A stretch of DNA of 64,000 bases from contig MJGA01000039.1 in assembly GCA_001910725.1 (NCBI GenBank), positions 62,001-126,000 of the forward strand. Reading direction: 5' to 3'. This DNA comes from Phanerodontia chrysosporium (Eukaryota > Basidiomycota > Agaricomycetes > Polyporales > Phanerochaetaceae). Shown in pieces: positions 11,680 through 23,875 of the stretch. Under the pieces are notes generated by a model that made no database searches, was not told the origin of the DNA, and worked only from the letters and a program-made list of their open reading frames with translations. How positions within the stretch are numbered: position 1 is the stretch's first letter; every line of letters starts with the position of its first letter. Made by a program: the position numbers and the translations under genes.

Positions 11680-12804
11680 TGACGAGCCCAGAACTACGTC
11701 TCCATGAATACACCGATAGCACGCGGCACCGCTCACTCCAGCAACGACTGACCTGTGCCCCGCACGCCGCGCTCGCGCACAGTGGCCCCTCACCGAGCTC
11801 GTTCTGGCGCGTGCCAAACACCGACTGCATCTCGCCGTCGGACCACACGTACAGTGGATGCCGTTGTCGAGCGGGCCCTGCTCGTCCGTCAAGCCCGCGC
11901 ACGCGGCGACCGCCTGCTGGCTGCCGACCATGTACTCCGCGGCGTTGGACGCAAAGTAGCGCGTGCCGCCGCGCGTACTACGCAAGCTGCCGTACGGGCC
12001 CGCGTTGTCGCTGTTTCCAGTCGTAGTCCCCGACGAGCCCGCCGTCGTCGTTCTCGTCGTTTCGCTTCGTGTTCGCCGCGTTCGCACACAGCACAGTGCT
12101 GGCAACCCGGGGCACGCGTCAGCAGCAGCGAACGCGGGCGCGGGCGCGGAGGGCGTACCGCGCGCGCAGCTGGTGGAAGCCGGCGCCGTGGTTGAGGTCG
12201 TGCATCGTGTGGTTCACGCCCTGGTGGTAGACGTGCCCGACGTAGTGCCACTCGCCCGCTGCGAGCTCGGTCGTGAGGCGCTGGCGGAGGGTCTGCGCGG
12301 GCGTGGGCCCGATGGCGAAGCACGGGTTCGGGCCGTCCAGCGTGTCTGCGCGCCGGTCGGCCCACGCCCACGCGGCGAAGAAGAACGTGAAGACGGAATA
12401 CGTGGCGCCGGTGATGACGTTCCCGGCGCCGCACGTCGCCTTGAGCACATCTATGGTCGCGGTCAGTCGGTCGGCGAACGTAGCGCAGTGGAAGGCCTAC
12501 ATGCGTTCCTTCGCAATGACGGCGAGCAACAGGGTCTGGTCTGGGGGCTCGTCAGACTGGAAAGGAGGCTCTGAGTACAGGACCCGCTCTTCTTGTATGT
12601 CCAGCTGACGTGGCGGACGAGCGCGACGCCCTGCGGAGCCATCACCTCGTTGTCGACGTGGGTGAAGGATACAGCCTGGCGCTTCGGCATGTCAAGGTCG
12701 CGTGAGGCGGCTCTGCCTGTGCCGACGTGGATAGTGAGCGCGAAGCCGTGCGTGGCGAACGCGAACATGAAGGTGAGGACGAGGCGTTCGCCGTAGAAGC
12801 GCAT
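11680..12804 (-). pseudogene. Dispersed secreted-protein family, copy B (frame-broken)
   Basis: Exon 1 (from ATG at 12804) has a leader-like start, FAFATHGFALTIHV, then EVMAPQGVALVRHVSWTY. The micro-exon near 12500-12545 keeps TLLLAVIAK but has one extra base compared with copy A. Exon 3 (about 12448-12150) has ATCGAGNVI, the hydrophobic FTFFFAAWAWADRRADTL and HYVGHVYHQGVNHT, with a short deletion after GNVIT. Exon 4 (about 12105-11760) has NAGPYGSLRST, YFASNAAEYMVGSQQAV and GPLDNGIH but switches frame at least once. Most lesions are single-base changes, so either decay or sequencing error could explain them. Orientation and exon order equal those of copies A and C. Confidence 0.62.
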
Positions 12805-13960
12805 CGTGAGGGACAGAGGTATGCTTGAAAGCTGCTGGCGCTGCTCGGCCAGACACCACCTTGGCTGGTTTCGCCATCCTCTCTGTACAGCGAGGCAATA
12901 ATGAAGACGACGCGCGCATTCGAGTCGCGGTTACGCGTTCGCCGCCAGCGGCCGTGCGGCGCATGCACAGCGCGCACGCTATGAGCAGCTACGCGTGTGG
13001 TTGGTAAAGCTCAACGCCCGGCATCAGGCGCGAGATTTCTGGGCGCGATCATCACGGCGTCGTGATACGACGGCTCCGGCGCATTGATGTCACGTACCCT
13101 CCTCTTGAGTTTCTGCAGGAGCACCTCGCCAGTGCGAAGACGATGCGTACGAAGAAGGTCGACCGGACGCCAATCCGAGACGTGTGTGGTGCTCGTCGCC
13201 AGCTCGCCGCCTGCCTCCCGGCGCTTCCTGGCGCGCACTGGGGACCGCTATCCCCTCGAATAGAAGGCCCATGAGGTACAGCGACGGCAAGCAGCAATGC
13301 CGGCAGTGGACCCGCACGCTATTTCGCCGGGTGGCGTTCTGATGTTGCCTGAGCGAGGCTCAGATACCCGCTGGCCATAGTGGCAATCAACTGAACATGT
13401 AGGCCTGTAGATCACTTATAGAACATATGGCATGAAACAGGGCGTGTTGGAAGTGTGCTGCCTTGCTACTGCCTGAATTCTTTGTATGTGAAAGTCGACA
13501 TCATGTCGGTGAGGCCACCGAGAGCCTCAAATGAGGGCAGCTGCGACATCAGTAGCTGTTGAATGCAAGCCATCAGCAAAGCTCTACCGCAGACGAGAGC
13601 CAGACACGCAAGTGCACTCTGGGTGAACAGGACTGCAGGCTGTTGCGGGCGGCGACGGGTGCTGTCGTGCAGGCGTGAAAACTACCTGCCTTCTGTGGAA
13701 CCCTGAGCCTTGGTGGCGCTAAACCCTAACCCTGCAGTTGAATATTTCTGTCCTCACTAGGTCAAGCGGGTTCTCTGGGCCTCCTGTACACGAGCTGAAT
13801 ATGGAAAGCAAAACGTGCTGAATATCTGCGTTGAATTAACAGTACGCACTATCACTTATGGCAAGGAATATACAAAGGTTAGAAGGTCCTTACCGTGGGA
13901 ACGATGGCTTTCTTCATCGGATACTGGTGATTACGTAAGATAAACCCTTGCTTCTTACCC
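12805..13960. other. Intergenic stretch
   Basis: No gene is supported. It contains copy 2 of the telomere-like repeat at 13709-13734 and AT-richer DNA from 13730 that probably includes the promoter of the F-box gene at 13961. Confidence 0.5.
13709..13734 (-). repeat. Telomere-like motif of a dispersed repeat, copy 2
   Basis: GGTGGCGCTAAACCCTAACC on the plus strand. Reverse-complemented, it reads two TTAGGG-like units followed by GCGCCACC, as in the other three copies. Confidence 0.6.
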
Positions 13961-15263
13961 ATGCTGGACCTGGCAGACAACGTGGGCCATCCTCTCGCAA
14001 CCCGTACGTCGAGGCTGCCATTTGACATCCTCTGGGTTGTGCTTGGCTTTCTCGCCCATGACCACCCGAGCCTTGCCGCATGTGCTCTGGTTGACAAGGC
14101 ATGGAACACGACTGCCTCGAGGGCACTCTACGCCGAGCTCCGCATAGGCAGGTTCAGCACCGCCGACCACCACCACAGCATATCCGAGTACCTGCTCGGC
14201 TTTATCCCTCTCATCGATACAACCCCCAACATCGCCCGGTTCGTCCGGACCCTCGAGATATCCTGGCCGTGCGACTGCCGCTGCCTGCTCCCCGCCGTGC
14301 TCGACGAGCTGCCGAGGCTGCGGCGCCTGGTGTTCACCGTGCCAGGTCGCCTGCCGGGGCGCGACCAGCCGGCCGCGGGCGCAGACGGCCTCGCGCGGGT
14401 GGCGGGCGTCGAGCACGCAGGGCTGTGGGACGCGGCGCGGGTGTGGGTGCACGCGCACACGCAGACGTTCCACCCGGACGGCGACCCGCACTCGCTCACG
14501 ACGCACTCCGCAGGGGCGCGCGCGCTCGTGCTGCGCTTCCTGAGCCTCTTCCGCGCCGTCGACACGCTCGCGGTGGACCATGGCGCGCACGCGCTGCTGC
14601 AGCCGCTCTTCGAGGAGCTCGTGTACCCCCGTGCGCTCCGCGTGCGCCTGCTGTGCCTGGGGCCTGCGTTCGGTGGGCAGCGCTTCAGCGAGCTGGTGCG
14701 CAGGGTCATCGCGCCGCGTCCTGTCTCCGCGCTGTGTGTACACGGCGCGGCGACTGACTTTGCCAGCCGCCTTTTGCTGCAAGAGGGCGCCGCGGAAGCG
14801 CTGGCGGTCCTGCGCCTGACATGTGCCTCTGGCTCTAGGGAGCCATTCCTCGGTTAGTAATTCCTTGCAGGACTGCGTTGAAAAGTCTGACAGGTGCAAT
14901 CTCGCAGTATCGAGCTCCCTCGGCGGTGCCTTGTCAAGCTGCCGCGCCCTACGGCTTGTGCAACTCTCCCAATTCTGGTGGGCACGAGAAGCTGCCCAGG
15001 CGTTTGTCGAAACCGTCTCCAAGGCCCCGAACCTTGACTACGTTGTGCTGTGCCTGGACACGGAGGAGTCAACCCTGGAGTGGTCCCAAATGGTGACCAT
15101 CGACTGGAATGCGGTTGACGACGCGATAGTGTCAGGGCTTACTGGCCGTTCCGTCATTATTGCTCTCAGTAGCTGTCAAGAGAAAGCCGCTTACAAAGAG
15201 CTCATTCGGCGTAAGCTTCCACGATCACGAACAAGAGGTATCTTGAGGTTTGTAGACCGTTAG
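13961..15263 (+). CDS. F-box-like protein, full-length copy of a duplicated pair
   Basis: Two exons, 13961-14852 and 14908-15263, joined by a 55-bp GTTAGT...CGCAG intron in phase 1, give about 415 residues. Residues 15-60 resemble an agaricomycete F-box: RLPFDILWVVLGFL, LAACALVDKAWN and RALYAELRIG, the region expected to bind Skp1 of an SCF ubiquitin ligase. The rest is a loose leucine-rich repeat-like region (LPRLRRLVF, RFLSLFRAVDTLAV, CRALRLVQLSQF) that would choose the substrate. The F-box match is by pattern, and no ligand can be named. The convergent neighbour is a LYS9 fragment. From 14223 onward this gene lies in a 2.7-kb duplicated segment whose second copy starts at 23876 and lacks the F-box. 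Confidence 0.75.
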
Positions 15264-16927
15264 TGAGTGGAACCTCTGCTTCCTCAATGGGTCTTTGCCT
15301 CACACTGGTGCGTGGCCTAGCCCCATACATTGGAAAACGTACAAGGCAGCAATGGCAGCACTGGACATGGTTGACAAGTGACTTGGACATAGTCTACGCA
15401 GTACCATATACACATAATCGTACATGCGCCCCACATCTCGGATCCATGATAATCTACGTCTCATACACTGGATAGATCAACACTCGCGAAGACATGGTGC
15501 ACTGGGACAGCTGTCACAGCACTTTCTCAATGAGCCCGATGCCTTCCTTCTCCAGCTGCTCGCGGAGGGGATCACAGATTTCCTTGGTGTATGGTGCAAT
15601 GACACCCGGTGTGGCGATGACACCGTCGAGGACGAGCTGTACCGCGATGCCGCACGGAAGGCCCACGAGGCGCGCCATCGCGGACGGGCCGTCAGGCTCG
15701 CCGTACGCCTCGAGCGTCGACATCAGCGTGTCCTGGCGAGGCGGTCAGCATCACGGGCAGGGCAAGGGTGAGTACGCACCGTCGTCCCGTCCGCCCACTC
15801 GACGTCGAAGCGGTGCTGGAGCAGTACAAGGTCGCGCTCTCCGCGCTCGTACGCGAGCATACCCTCGAGCCGCGCGCAGAGCGTATCGAGCAGGTTTCCG
15901 CCGCGCAGGCTAACGCGCTCCGCAGAGAACAGGCCCATCCAGCGCAGTCCCGAGACGATGCGCACGGTCTCGGTGGGGTCCAGTGACGTGCAGAGGTCGC
16001 GGATCAGAGCCACCAGGGTGCTGACGGACAAGCATACAGTCAGTCATTCGTGTAGAAGCGGTGCACACGATGGTAGACGCACCCTTCACTGGAGTCCGGC
16101 GCGTCGAGAAGGCGTTGGGTGACCTGCGCCCAAGACATCTCCGCAGAGAGCCAGTCCTTCGGCTGCGGATCAAGCCACCCAATCCTGACGAGCGTCCGCG
16201 CCATCTGCGGGAAGCCCTGGTACCGCAGGTTGCACCGCTTGACCGTGTGGGCCTCGGGGATGGCGTAGGACGCGCGGAACGGCGCCGCGTCGCGGTTTGG
16301 GTACGCGGCGAGCGCATAGGCGGGCGAGAGCACGTACGGGACGGCGTGGTCCATGAGCGTGTCCCCGGGCACGGCGACGCGCACGCCGTGCTCGAGGAAC
16401 GCCGCGGCGTTTGCGCAGTTCGTGAGCACGCCGCGCGGGGACCACGAGAACTTGAGCCCGAGCGGGTTGTCCGCGCACGCGGGCGCGGGGAGGCCGCCGC
16501 AGCAGGACACGAAGGCGCGGACCCTGCCGCCGCGCGCGTGCACCTCGCCGATCGTCTTGACGGCGTAGAGGTGGTCGATGCCGGGGTCGAGTCCGGCCTC
16601 GTTGAGCACGACGAGGCCCGCCGCACGCGCGGCGGCGTCGAGCGCGCGCATCGCGGGGCTGACGTAGCTCGTCGTGACGACGTGTGTGCGCCCGGCGATG
16701 GCGGCGGCAATGACCGCGGCGTGGTGTGCGTAGGGCACGAGCGAGACGACGAGGTCGTGCGTGGCGACGGCGGCGGCGAGTGCGGGCGCGTCGGTAACAT
16801 CAAGCGCCGCTGCAGTTGTGTTTGGAGCCCGGCGCACAGGGCTTGTGCGGATGTGAGCGTCCGGCAGGCTGGAGCTCAGATCAGAATCACCGGGTATGTT
16901 TTCGGGCGTAGATTACTCACCGACTGT
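14223..16927. repeat. Segmental duplication, copy 1
   Basis: Runs from CCCCCAACATCGCC inside the F-box gene to CGACTGT, just past a splice donor of the SPE3-LYS9 gene. It is nearly identical to 23876-26560 at an offset of about 9633-9634. Differences are scattered substitutions, a 20-bp deletion in copy 2 after GTTC (14242 region), and several one-base indels. Confidence 0.9.
15514..16927 (-). pseudogene. Truncated saccharopine dehydrogenase (LYS9) half of a SPE3-LYS9 gene
   Basis: Matches the C-terminal half of the fusion gene at 25148-27592. Exons are roughly 16868-16083, 16020-15780 and 15732-15514. Visible are LVVSLVPYAHHAAVI, the catalytic-domain signature GLDPGIDHLYAVKTI, FVSCCGGLPAPACADNPLG, LVLLQHRFDVEWADGTT and the C-terminus GVIAPYTKEICDPL. 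The homology stops at 16927, so the spermidine synthase half, start codon and promoter are absent. One C is missing near 16828 relative to copy 2. The last exons are better preserved here than in copy 2. Without a start it is most likely a non-functional fragment. Confidence 0.85.
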
Positions 16928-17099
16928 CGCCACATCTGACACATTAGAGGGCCCAGAACTCGGCCGTGACAAGCTGGATAGGGGTGAGCACTGCACGGCT
17001 TCCCATGTAGACGACAACTCACATTGATCGACAGATTCAATCGCCGTTATACACACACGATAAGGGGTCTTAAACAAGCAACAGGAGATTCACTATGTG

Positions 17100-19750
17100 G
17101 GATATTTGAGATCAGGGAGAGCCGACGTACCTGATGACGAGCATGGGTTTTGACCACTCGATCACGGAGTTGTGGGAGAGTTCTTGCGTGAAGACTGGGC
17201 GTGTGAGTTGGTCACAATGCGATGAGGAGAATAGTTACTTACTGGAGTGAAGCAATGTAATCTGCTCGCCAGAAATCTATGACCCAGGCAGCGATTAAAA
17301 TCAGTCTTCACAACGGCGGAAGGACCGTCAACGTCCCATGATGTCCCGTCGTCGGTGGCGTATACTTGAGCGCGCGGGTGGACGTGGTCACTGGCAGGGT
17401 TGCCGATCGAGTATCCGGTGAGGAGAGGCCTACCGAGAAAACGCGGCAAACGTCAGCGTTTAGCGACACCAGACGCGGGACCATCCCTGCGGTCAGTTGA
17501 TCCGGTGCCGCGAGACCTAGCGGTGATAAGACGTCGGCTTGCACCGAGACCACTGCAGGACCAGTGCTGCACGCTGTGCACTGGCGGGCGCGTCAGTGGA
17601 AATAAACATATTTATGACGAGAAAGTGCCAATGATGGCCGAGCACGCACCTGGCTCGGTGTCGGATCAGCGATAGTTGCTGGAGATCTTGAGTTGGGATT
17701 TGGAGACACAAGAACGATCTGACAATATCCTGTGAGTACTGTCCGCATGTAGGACTCCGAGACGCTCTCGGACTACTCACCTAGAGTGGTCGACATGCCG
17801 AATTGGCTATCGAGATGGGAGGGGTTTGTCTCGGGACCTGGGAGGAACATGACCGCGGCACGACGTCGCGTCAGCGGCAGCAGGCGGGGCTGCCAGTGTA
17901 GATCTTGCGATAATCGGGTATATCGAGCGGCGATTTCCAGAGACAAGACTACGGCAGGAGAGTGAGCTCACATCTGACACCACGCGGTGCCTGAGATCCG
18001 TGTAGCCATGTACTCGGAAATCACTCGCAAGCGGCTCGTAGAGCATTTGGCCTGCACTCAATGTACGGTCTCACGCAGGTTACGGTGCCGATACAGCCAT
18101 GCGATCTGTTGCTAGCGAGGGTCAGCCCCAGGGCATGTCCCGGGATCGGCTGCCATCGATCTTGCAAAGTTGCAGTAATTAAAGACATCGAGTGGGGAGA
18201 CAAGACTACGGCAAGACATTTAGCTCGCAACTTAATTGCGGATGACCTCAGGTGCTCACGTACATCGTGATCTCGTGCCGGCATCCCCGGGAAGTATCTG
18301 GGATCTCATGTTGAAGCCACCAGGGGAGTTTTGCATGGAACTGTGCCAGTATCAGTTAATCACGACGTCTCTCAGTGAGAAAGGGGTATACTTACCTACT
18401 CGAGTGAAGCGATAGCCCGCAAGCCGGGAGCAGAGCCCCGTGACGGCATGTCAGATCGGTCATCGTGGCGGCGGCGGGACCGTCAAAGTCCTGTCGTCCG
18501 TGGCGTGTGCTTGAGCACGCGGGAGGACGCAGAGATGCCGATCGACTAGCCGGTGAGGGGAGGCCTACGTCAGACGGCGACGTTCAGCGTCGCCGGTCGC
18601 GGGAGACCTAGCGGCGGCAAGGTGGTTGGCGTGCGCGGGACCGCTGTGGGTAGTAGACAGCTGTTAGCGGTGGATCTGTCCATGAAAATGAACGCGTTCA
18701 GAGTGAGAGACTGCCGGCAGCGACAAAGCACGTACCCGACTCCGCATCCAAACGCGTAATAGATGCCACACATGCTGCGATCATCGGGAGCACCTTGAGT
18801 TGGGATTTGGAGAGACAAGACTACGGCAAGGCTGTGAGCTGACATTCAAGCCTGGATTGAGAACTGCGGACCTTGGAGCCATCTGCCCGGACGGTAATTG
18901 AGGCAGTGCTATAACAGCCGCGTTAGGCTCACTGAATGGCAAGCATGGTGATCAGACCTGTACGCACCAGACGCGCTGCGCTGGCCACGGTCGGTGGCCC
19001 CGCAATCGCCATACCGACGTCGGCGTATGGCCGGCCATCTATGGCGGCATTGGATGCGGCGTCGAGTGGGCGATCGGGTGTGCAGCGGCCAGGACGAGAT
19101 CGAGGGCAGAGTAGCTAGAGGAGGGAGGAGAGGGGCTGTAGCGGCGGCAAGGGAGTTGGCGTGCGCGGGACCGCTGCGGGTAGGGACGGTGACGTGCCTT
19201 GGAATAGTAGATAGCCGTGAGCAATAGACCTGTCCACGAAAATGAACGCGTTTGTAGTGAGAGACCGCAAGGCACGCACCTGTACACGTGTCCGTATGCG
19301 TAATACATGCCGTGAACGGTGTAATAGTCGGGAGGGTCTTGAGTTGGGATTTGGAGAGACAAGACTATGGCAAGGCCGTGAGCTGGCATCCAAGCCTGAA
19401 TGGAGGACTGCGTACCTTGTAGCCATGTACCCGGACCGTGATTGAGGCAATGCTATAACAGCCGCGGTAAGCTCACCGAACGATAAGCATAACGTTTAGG
19501 TTTGTACGCACCGAGTGCTAGGCAACAACCGCGCTCGCCACGGTCATCGGGCCCGCAATCGCCCTGCCGATGTCGGTGTATGGCCGACCATCCATGGCGG
19601 CAATGGAGCCGCGGGCGGCGTGCAGCGTCGAGTGGGCGATCGGGTGTGCGGCGGGGAGGATGAGACCGAGGGCAGAGTAGCTAGAGGAGGAAGGAGAGGG
19701 GCTGAGGAAATCTGCGAGCTGCCGGTAAGAGGACACGAAATACGCACCTT
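17100..19750 (-). repeat. Diverged tandem array, about 550-600-bp units
   Basis: The block CTTGAGTTGGGATTTGGAGA recurs at about 17690, 18793 and 19339, with a weaker relative near 18190. Each is followed by AAGACTACGGCAAG-like sequence and preceded by a block with GAAAATGAACGCGTT (18690, 19240). A second shared block, TGGCGGCAATGGA/TTGGATGCGGC...GTCGAGTGGGCGATCGGGTG, occurs at 19040 and 19600. On the minus strand the units encode similar peptides such as LAVVLSLQIPTQ and DGRPYTDIGRAIAGP, bounded by splice-like signals. They look like successive copies of one gene fragment of unknown family. Confidence 0.55.
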
Positions 19751-21899
19751 TTATACTCTCTGAAAGGGCATGCATGCCTCCTGCCCTCAAGCCGCTTGCT
19801 CTCTCCGTGATTTCCTCTGCCGATGCTCGCGAGCGAGTGTGGTTCACCCGGACGTCTAGGGCCTCTGCACGGCGCGGCGCGGTCGCGGCCTCAGGGCTCG
19901 TTACAGCCTCCGCGTACGCCACTGATGGAGGCGCCTGACCGGCAGCTAGCCGGGCTCGCTTCAGTGTCTTGCCGCACGGCCTTTTGACGAAGGGAGGGTC
20001 GAGGAGGAGAGGGCGAGGGGCGATGAACGAACGTGTATACACGCGTTCTGGGCGGACAGATGGGTACGGTCAGCTTCGTCTTTGAAACATAACCTCGTAA
20101 CACGCACCTGACGAGTCCGCCTGTGCTCTGCGGTCCATTTCGTGCGCTGGCAGGCCTGTCATGGTGTGCGCTTGGCGTGCGAGCCCCGTCGACGCTCCAG
20201 CCGCGTACCAGCTTCGGCTTCCCCAGAACTGTTGGCTGGCGCTGATAAACAGTCGAGCCGCTGCCTGGCTCAAGTGAGAGCTCTCCGCCTGCGGCTCTGT
20301 AATCGAAAATCGCACCTGGTTCGACTTTGGCGTGCTTCGAGGCCCGTCGGCAGTATTCGCGTGTGCAATTCGCCTTTGAGTCACCCTTGGAGTCGACGAT
20401 CTTGGCCGCAAGGTGAAGGATACGCAGAGCATTGCACAGCGGCTGAGACAGACTGAGAGCGGACATGGCGAGGTGGACGAGACGGCCAACTTGCCAACTT
20501 GCCTGTTACGGCAGTCGGCTTGGTGGCGTCTAGCGCGGAACGTCCAGCCCGAACGGGGCGAAATCACACGGTCTCGCAGAAACACTCACTGGTTGTCCTA
20601 CGGTTGTCCGTTTTGCAGTGAGAGGTGTGTCACAAAATATTGTCTTGATGCTGCGGCTGGCTTAGATTAGCAGACAGACTTCATTCTCGCCGGTAAGCAC
20701 ATCTCCCGGAGCACCCTGGCTCATCGGAAGGCCTCTGAGCTCCTATGTGCCCCTGTGGATGTCCAAGGCACACATGCGTGACTTGCTCTCAATGCGTGAA
20801 CGACAGAACTAGTGAGTTTGGGAGACATCCCGCAAGAAGGCGTGCTTGACAGCGGCTCAGCCACCTGCCCTGTCTGATGGAAACCCAGATCAGGTTCGAT
20901 CTCGTAATAGTCAGACTGTGAAAGGCAGCCAGCAGAGGTACCTGGCTGACGACTGCCGACTGCTGATGGTAACGACGGGAATGCTTGGCACCACCCGCTC
21001 AATGTCCACCGTTCAGTGGTGATGATGCTTCTCACGGTGCGGCTGCGGAGTGATCTGCCAGATCTCCATGTACACCATGTTCTGCAGCACTCGAAAGAGT
21101 GCAGCAGGCTGTGGTGTACACTGCAAGTCTGTCAGAACAACTCAGACCACTACTGCTTACGAGAGGACACAAAGTGTGTGGATAGAGGCTATACAAGCCT
21201 GAAGTCAGTGGACTGATTGCGGCTGATTAGGTTTGGATGCAGGCCGGCGCCCGCTTCGACAGTGTCACAGAGCACGTCGTCCGGGTTGCAGACTGCAGGC
21301 CGCGTCGTGAGTCTCAGAGACCTGGTAGTATCTCCACAAGCAGTGTCAGGCACCGGCACAAGCTCAAATGACAGCGATGCCGCTGCTGGAGCATTGTATG
21401 ACATTCAACATCTGTCCAAACACATGTCCGACTGAGATGCACTCGATGTCTCGTGCTGAGACATGCACCAGACCAGCGCACAGTCTCGCTGACATGGAGA
21501 GAATTGTCCAACGCCGCCCATCTTGGTGCGATCGCAGATCCTGCTGCCCCGAGACATGACGTGCATGGGCTGCTGCTGGTGACCGGCACGGAGATGGCAG
21601 CCGATGATCGACGGAAGAGAGGGCAAAGAGTGCGATACAGGCGCAGGAGCCTAGACTCGTCGACACAAAGCAGGCGGTGTGGCAGCGGCATCGGGGATCT
21701 GCTGTTCGGGGGCAGAGTGGAGAACGAGGGCCAGAGTCTACGGCGATTACCCTTGAACCGGGATCCGCGCGTGCACCCGAGCCCGAGGGTGCAAGCGTGG
21801 CAGGCCGAAGCGCCCTCCAGCCTTGGGCACGACTGCCACCTGGCCTGCTGCCGTCCTCGCCGTGGCTCTCGCCCGCACGTCCTACGCTGCTCGACGATG

Positions 21900-23640
21900 G
21901 TGTTCACTACCGGGCACGCGCGACTCGGTGAGCAGGGTGTTTTATGGTGCAGAGACTTGCAGGACACTCACCTCGCATGATCACGCAGGCATCGCGCAAG
22001 TAAGTTGCAGCAAATGTGGATGCCCCGCGAGCGAGCCGACGGCCCCCGAGAGTGCATCGACATCATCCCGACCATGGCGTCCGTTCGTTCCCATGCCGCC
22101 CTCGTTGTCGCGGTGCCGTCCTTGCTGCGGTTCTCGACGCTGTCTCCCCGGTTTCTCCTCGCTCGCCCTGTCGTTTCCCACCTGCCCTGCCAGCCAGAGC
22201 CGACGGCGGTGTATCTGCCACACGGTGCACGCGCACCCAAGGCCTGCGTTGCGACCGGTCCAAACGACGACTCAACAGTCTGCGGTGAGCCGCCACGGAC
22301 GTCTAGGTGTCCAGCACAGCTCGACGCGAGCGAGCATCGCGGCGCGAGTCGAGTTGCCATGTGGGCTTCACGTAGGCGACAGCAGCATTGGCAGCCGAAG
22401 ACGGCCGCAGAGTCGACATGAGGGACCGTGGCATGCGCGAGCGGAGAGCCTGGGGCACACGCGGTGGATCCGATGTGCGTCACAGTCAAGCTCGTCGTGC
22501 AGGAGGTATGTGGGCACGCTGTACGTCGCTCTCTGTTAGATGCTGAGCATTTGGCAAGATAGACACGGCACACGCACCGTTTCAAAGAACACGACTCTGC
22601 TCCGACGTGCGGAGACCACGCCTACCGCACTGTGTTTCGACTCCGCGGCTTCGCAAACGAACAGCGACCGAGCCGACGTCACAAGGCCCATAGGCGCCCG
22701 CGAAATTCGAGGCCATATTTCGCAGTCCCGCGACTGGGGTCACGGTGGCTACAGAGCGTCGCATGCCAGGCACGCGACTGCCGAAGGCCGTGCTCGGGGA
22801 TGCCTGCACTCGGTGTCCCACCGAAAGCGGTGACAGCGACTCGCGTCGCCCGCCGGCGGCGGCATCCGAAGGTCGACGTCAAAGTGGTCGGGCACAGCCG
22901 GGGTCCTGCGTCGCCATCGGCAGGCCTTACGGGCTCTCGAGATGGGGTGCCCGAGACGACGTTCGCAGGCTGGGTGTCGAAGCGACGGCTTTGCCAGTTT
23001 GCGCGTCGCCGGGCCGTGTGCGAGTTCCTGGCGGCAGCTGCGCGCAGGAAGTGAGGAGACGCTCGACGTGCATCCAGCGCACGTCCAGGTCAAGCTCGGA
23101 TGTACAGAAGGTGTGTGGGCGTGCTACATATCGCTCTCCGTCAGATGCTGAGCAGTTGGCAGGGCAAAGACGGAACACGGACGTTTGGGGTAGCGACGAC
23201 TCGGCTGCGACGTGCGGACGCATCACACGGACATGTCTACCAGAGCGTTTCGACGCCAGGGTGTTGTGAACGCATGAGGGCGTGCCAACGGTGGAGGGAC
23301 ATTAGACGCCCGTGATCGTCGTTGGCGACCGCACGACGGCCGACTGGTTTCACCTGCGGAGAGTCGAATGTCGGCATCCAGCGCGGCGCGCGTGCGTCCT
23401 GCATTGACGACGATGGCTGCCCGGAGACGGAGCAAGGCCCCGAGTGGTGCAGGTGAGATCTTTGCCGGTGCGTGGGCGGCCATTGAGTTACTGAGCAGTC
23501 GACAGGCGAGAGGCGGAAGACGCACCTGCTGCGACGTGCGGACGTGCGAGGCCATTAGGCGCCTGCGATATTCGCAGCCCCGCGACCGAGGGCGGCGCGG
23601 TCGAGGGGCAGAGGACGTAGTGTAGAGGAGCATGTATGCG
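21900..23640 (-). repeat. Second diverged tandem array, about 580-bp units
   Basis: CGCTCTCTGTTAGATGCTGA at 22528 is repeated as CGCTCTCCGTCAGATGCTGA at 23135, each followed by GCA(T/G)TTGGCA and then CGACGTGCGGA. A third relative near 23490 has GAGTTACTGAGCAGTCGACA and the shared ATTAGGCGCCTGCGA-like block (22690, 23555). The minus frames encode related Cys-rich peptides (CSASNRER and CSASDGER). The function is unknown. Confidence 0.5.
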
Positions 23641-23875
23641 GCGACTCGGAGGGTAGAGGAAGTGCTGGCCGGTGCGATGTAGCCAGAGTGAGGAAGCCGG
23701 TGCGATGTAGCTAGAGTGATGTAGCCCCCCGCGATGTTTTGAAATCCATGGTCGCAGAGGACCGTTTGTAGCTCGCAACGATCCGCACCTCACCGGCGAA
23801 CCACGTCAACTTGCGGCTCTGATTGGCGCCGACCCGGATGCGCGCGAATCGGACACCGCCGACTGCCATCGCCTG

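Larger units (their letters stand above)
16928..23875. other. 7-kb repeat-rich spacer between the duplicated segments
   Basis: No intact gene can be assembled. It contains two diverged tandem arrays, described separately. On the minus strand many (A/C)GGTGCGT-like donors recur every few hundred bases (for example near 17645, 18960, 19270, 19500, 19740 and 20100), giving the look of broken multi-exon genes. A leader-like piece (GGVRFARIRVGANQSRKLTW) lies at about 23800-23870. Confidence 0.5.
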
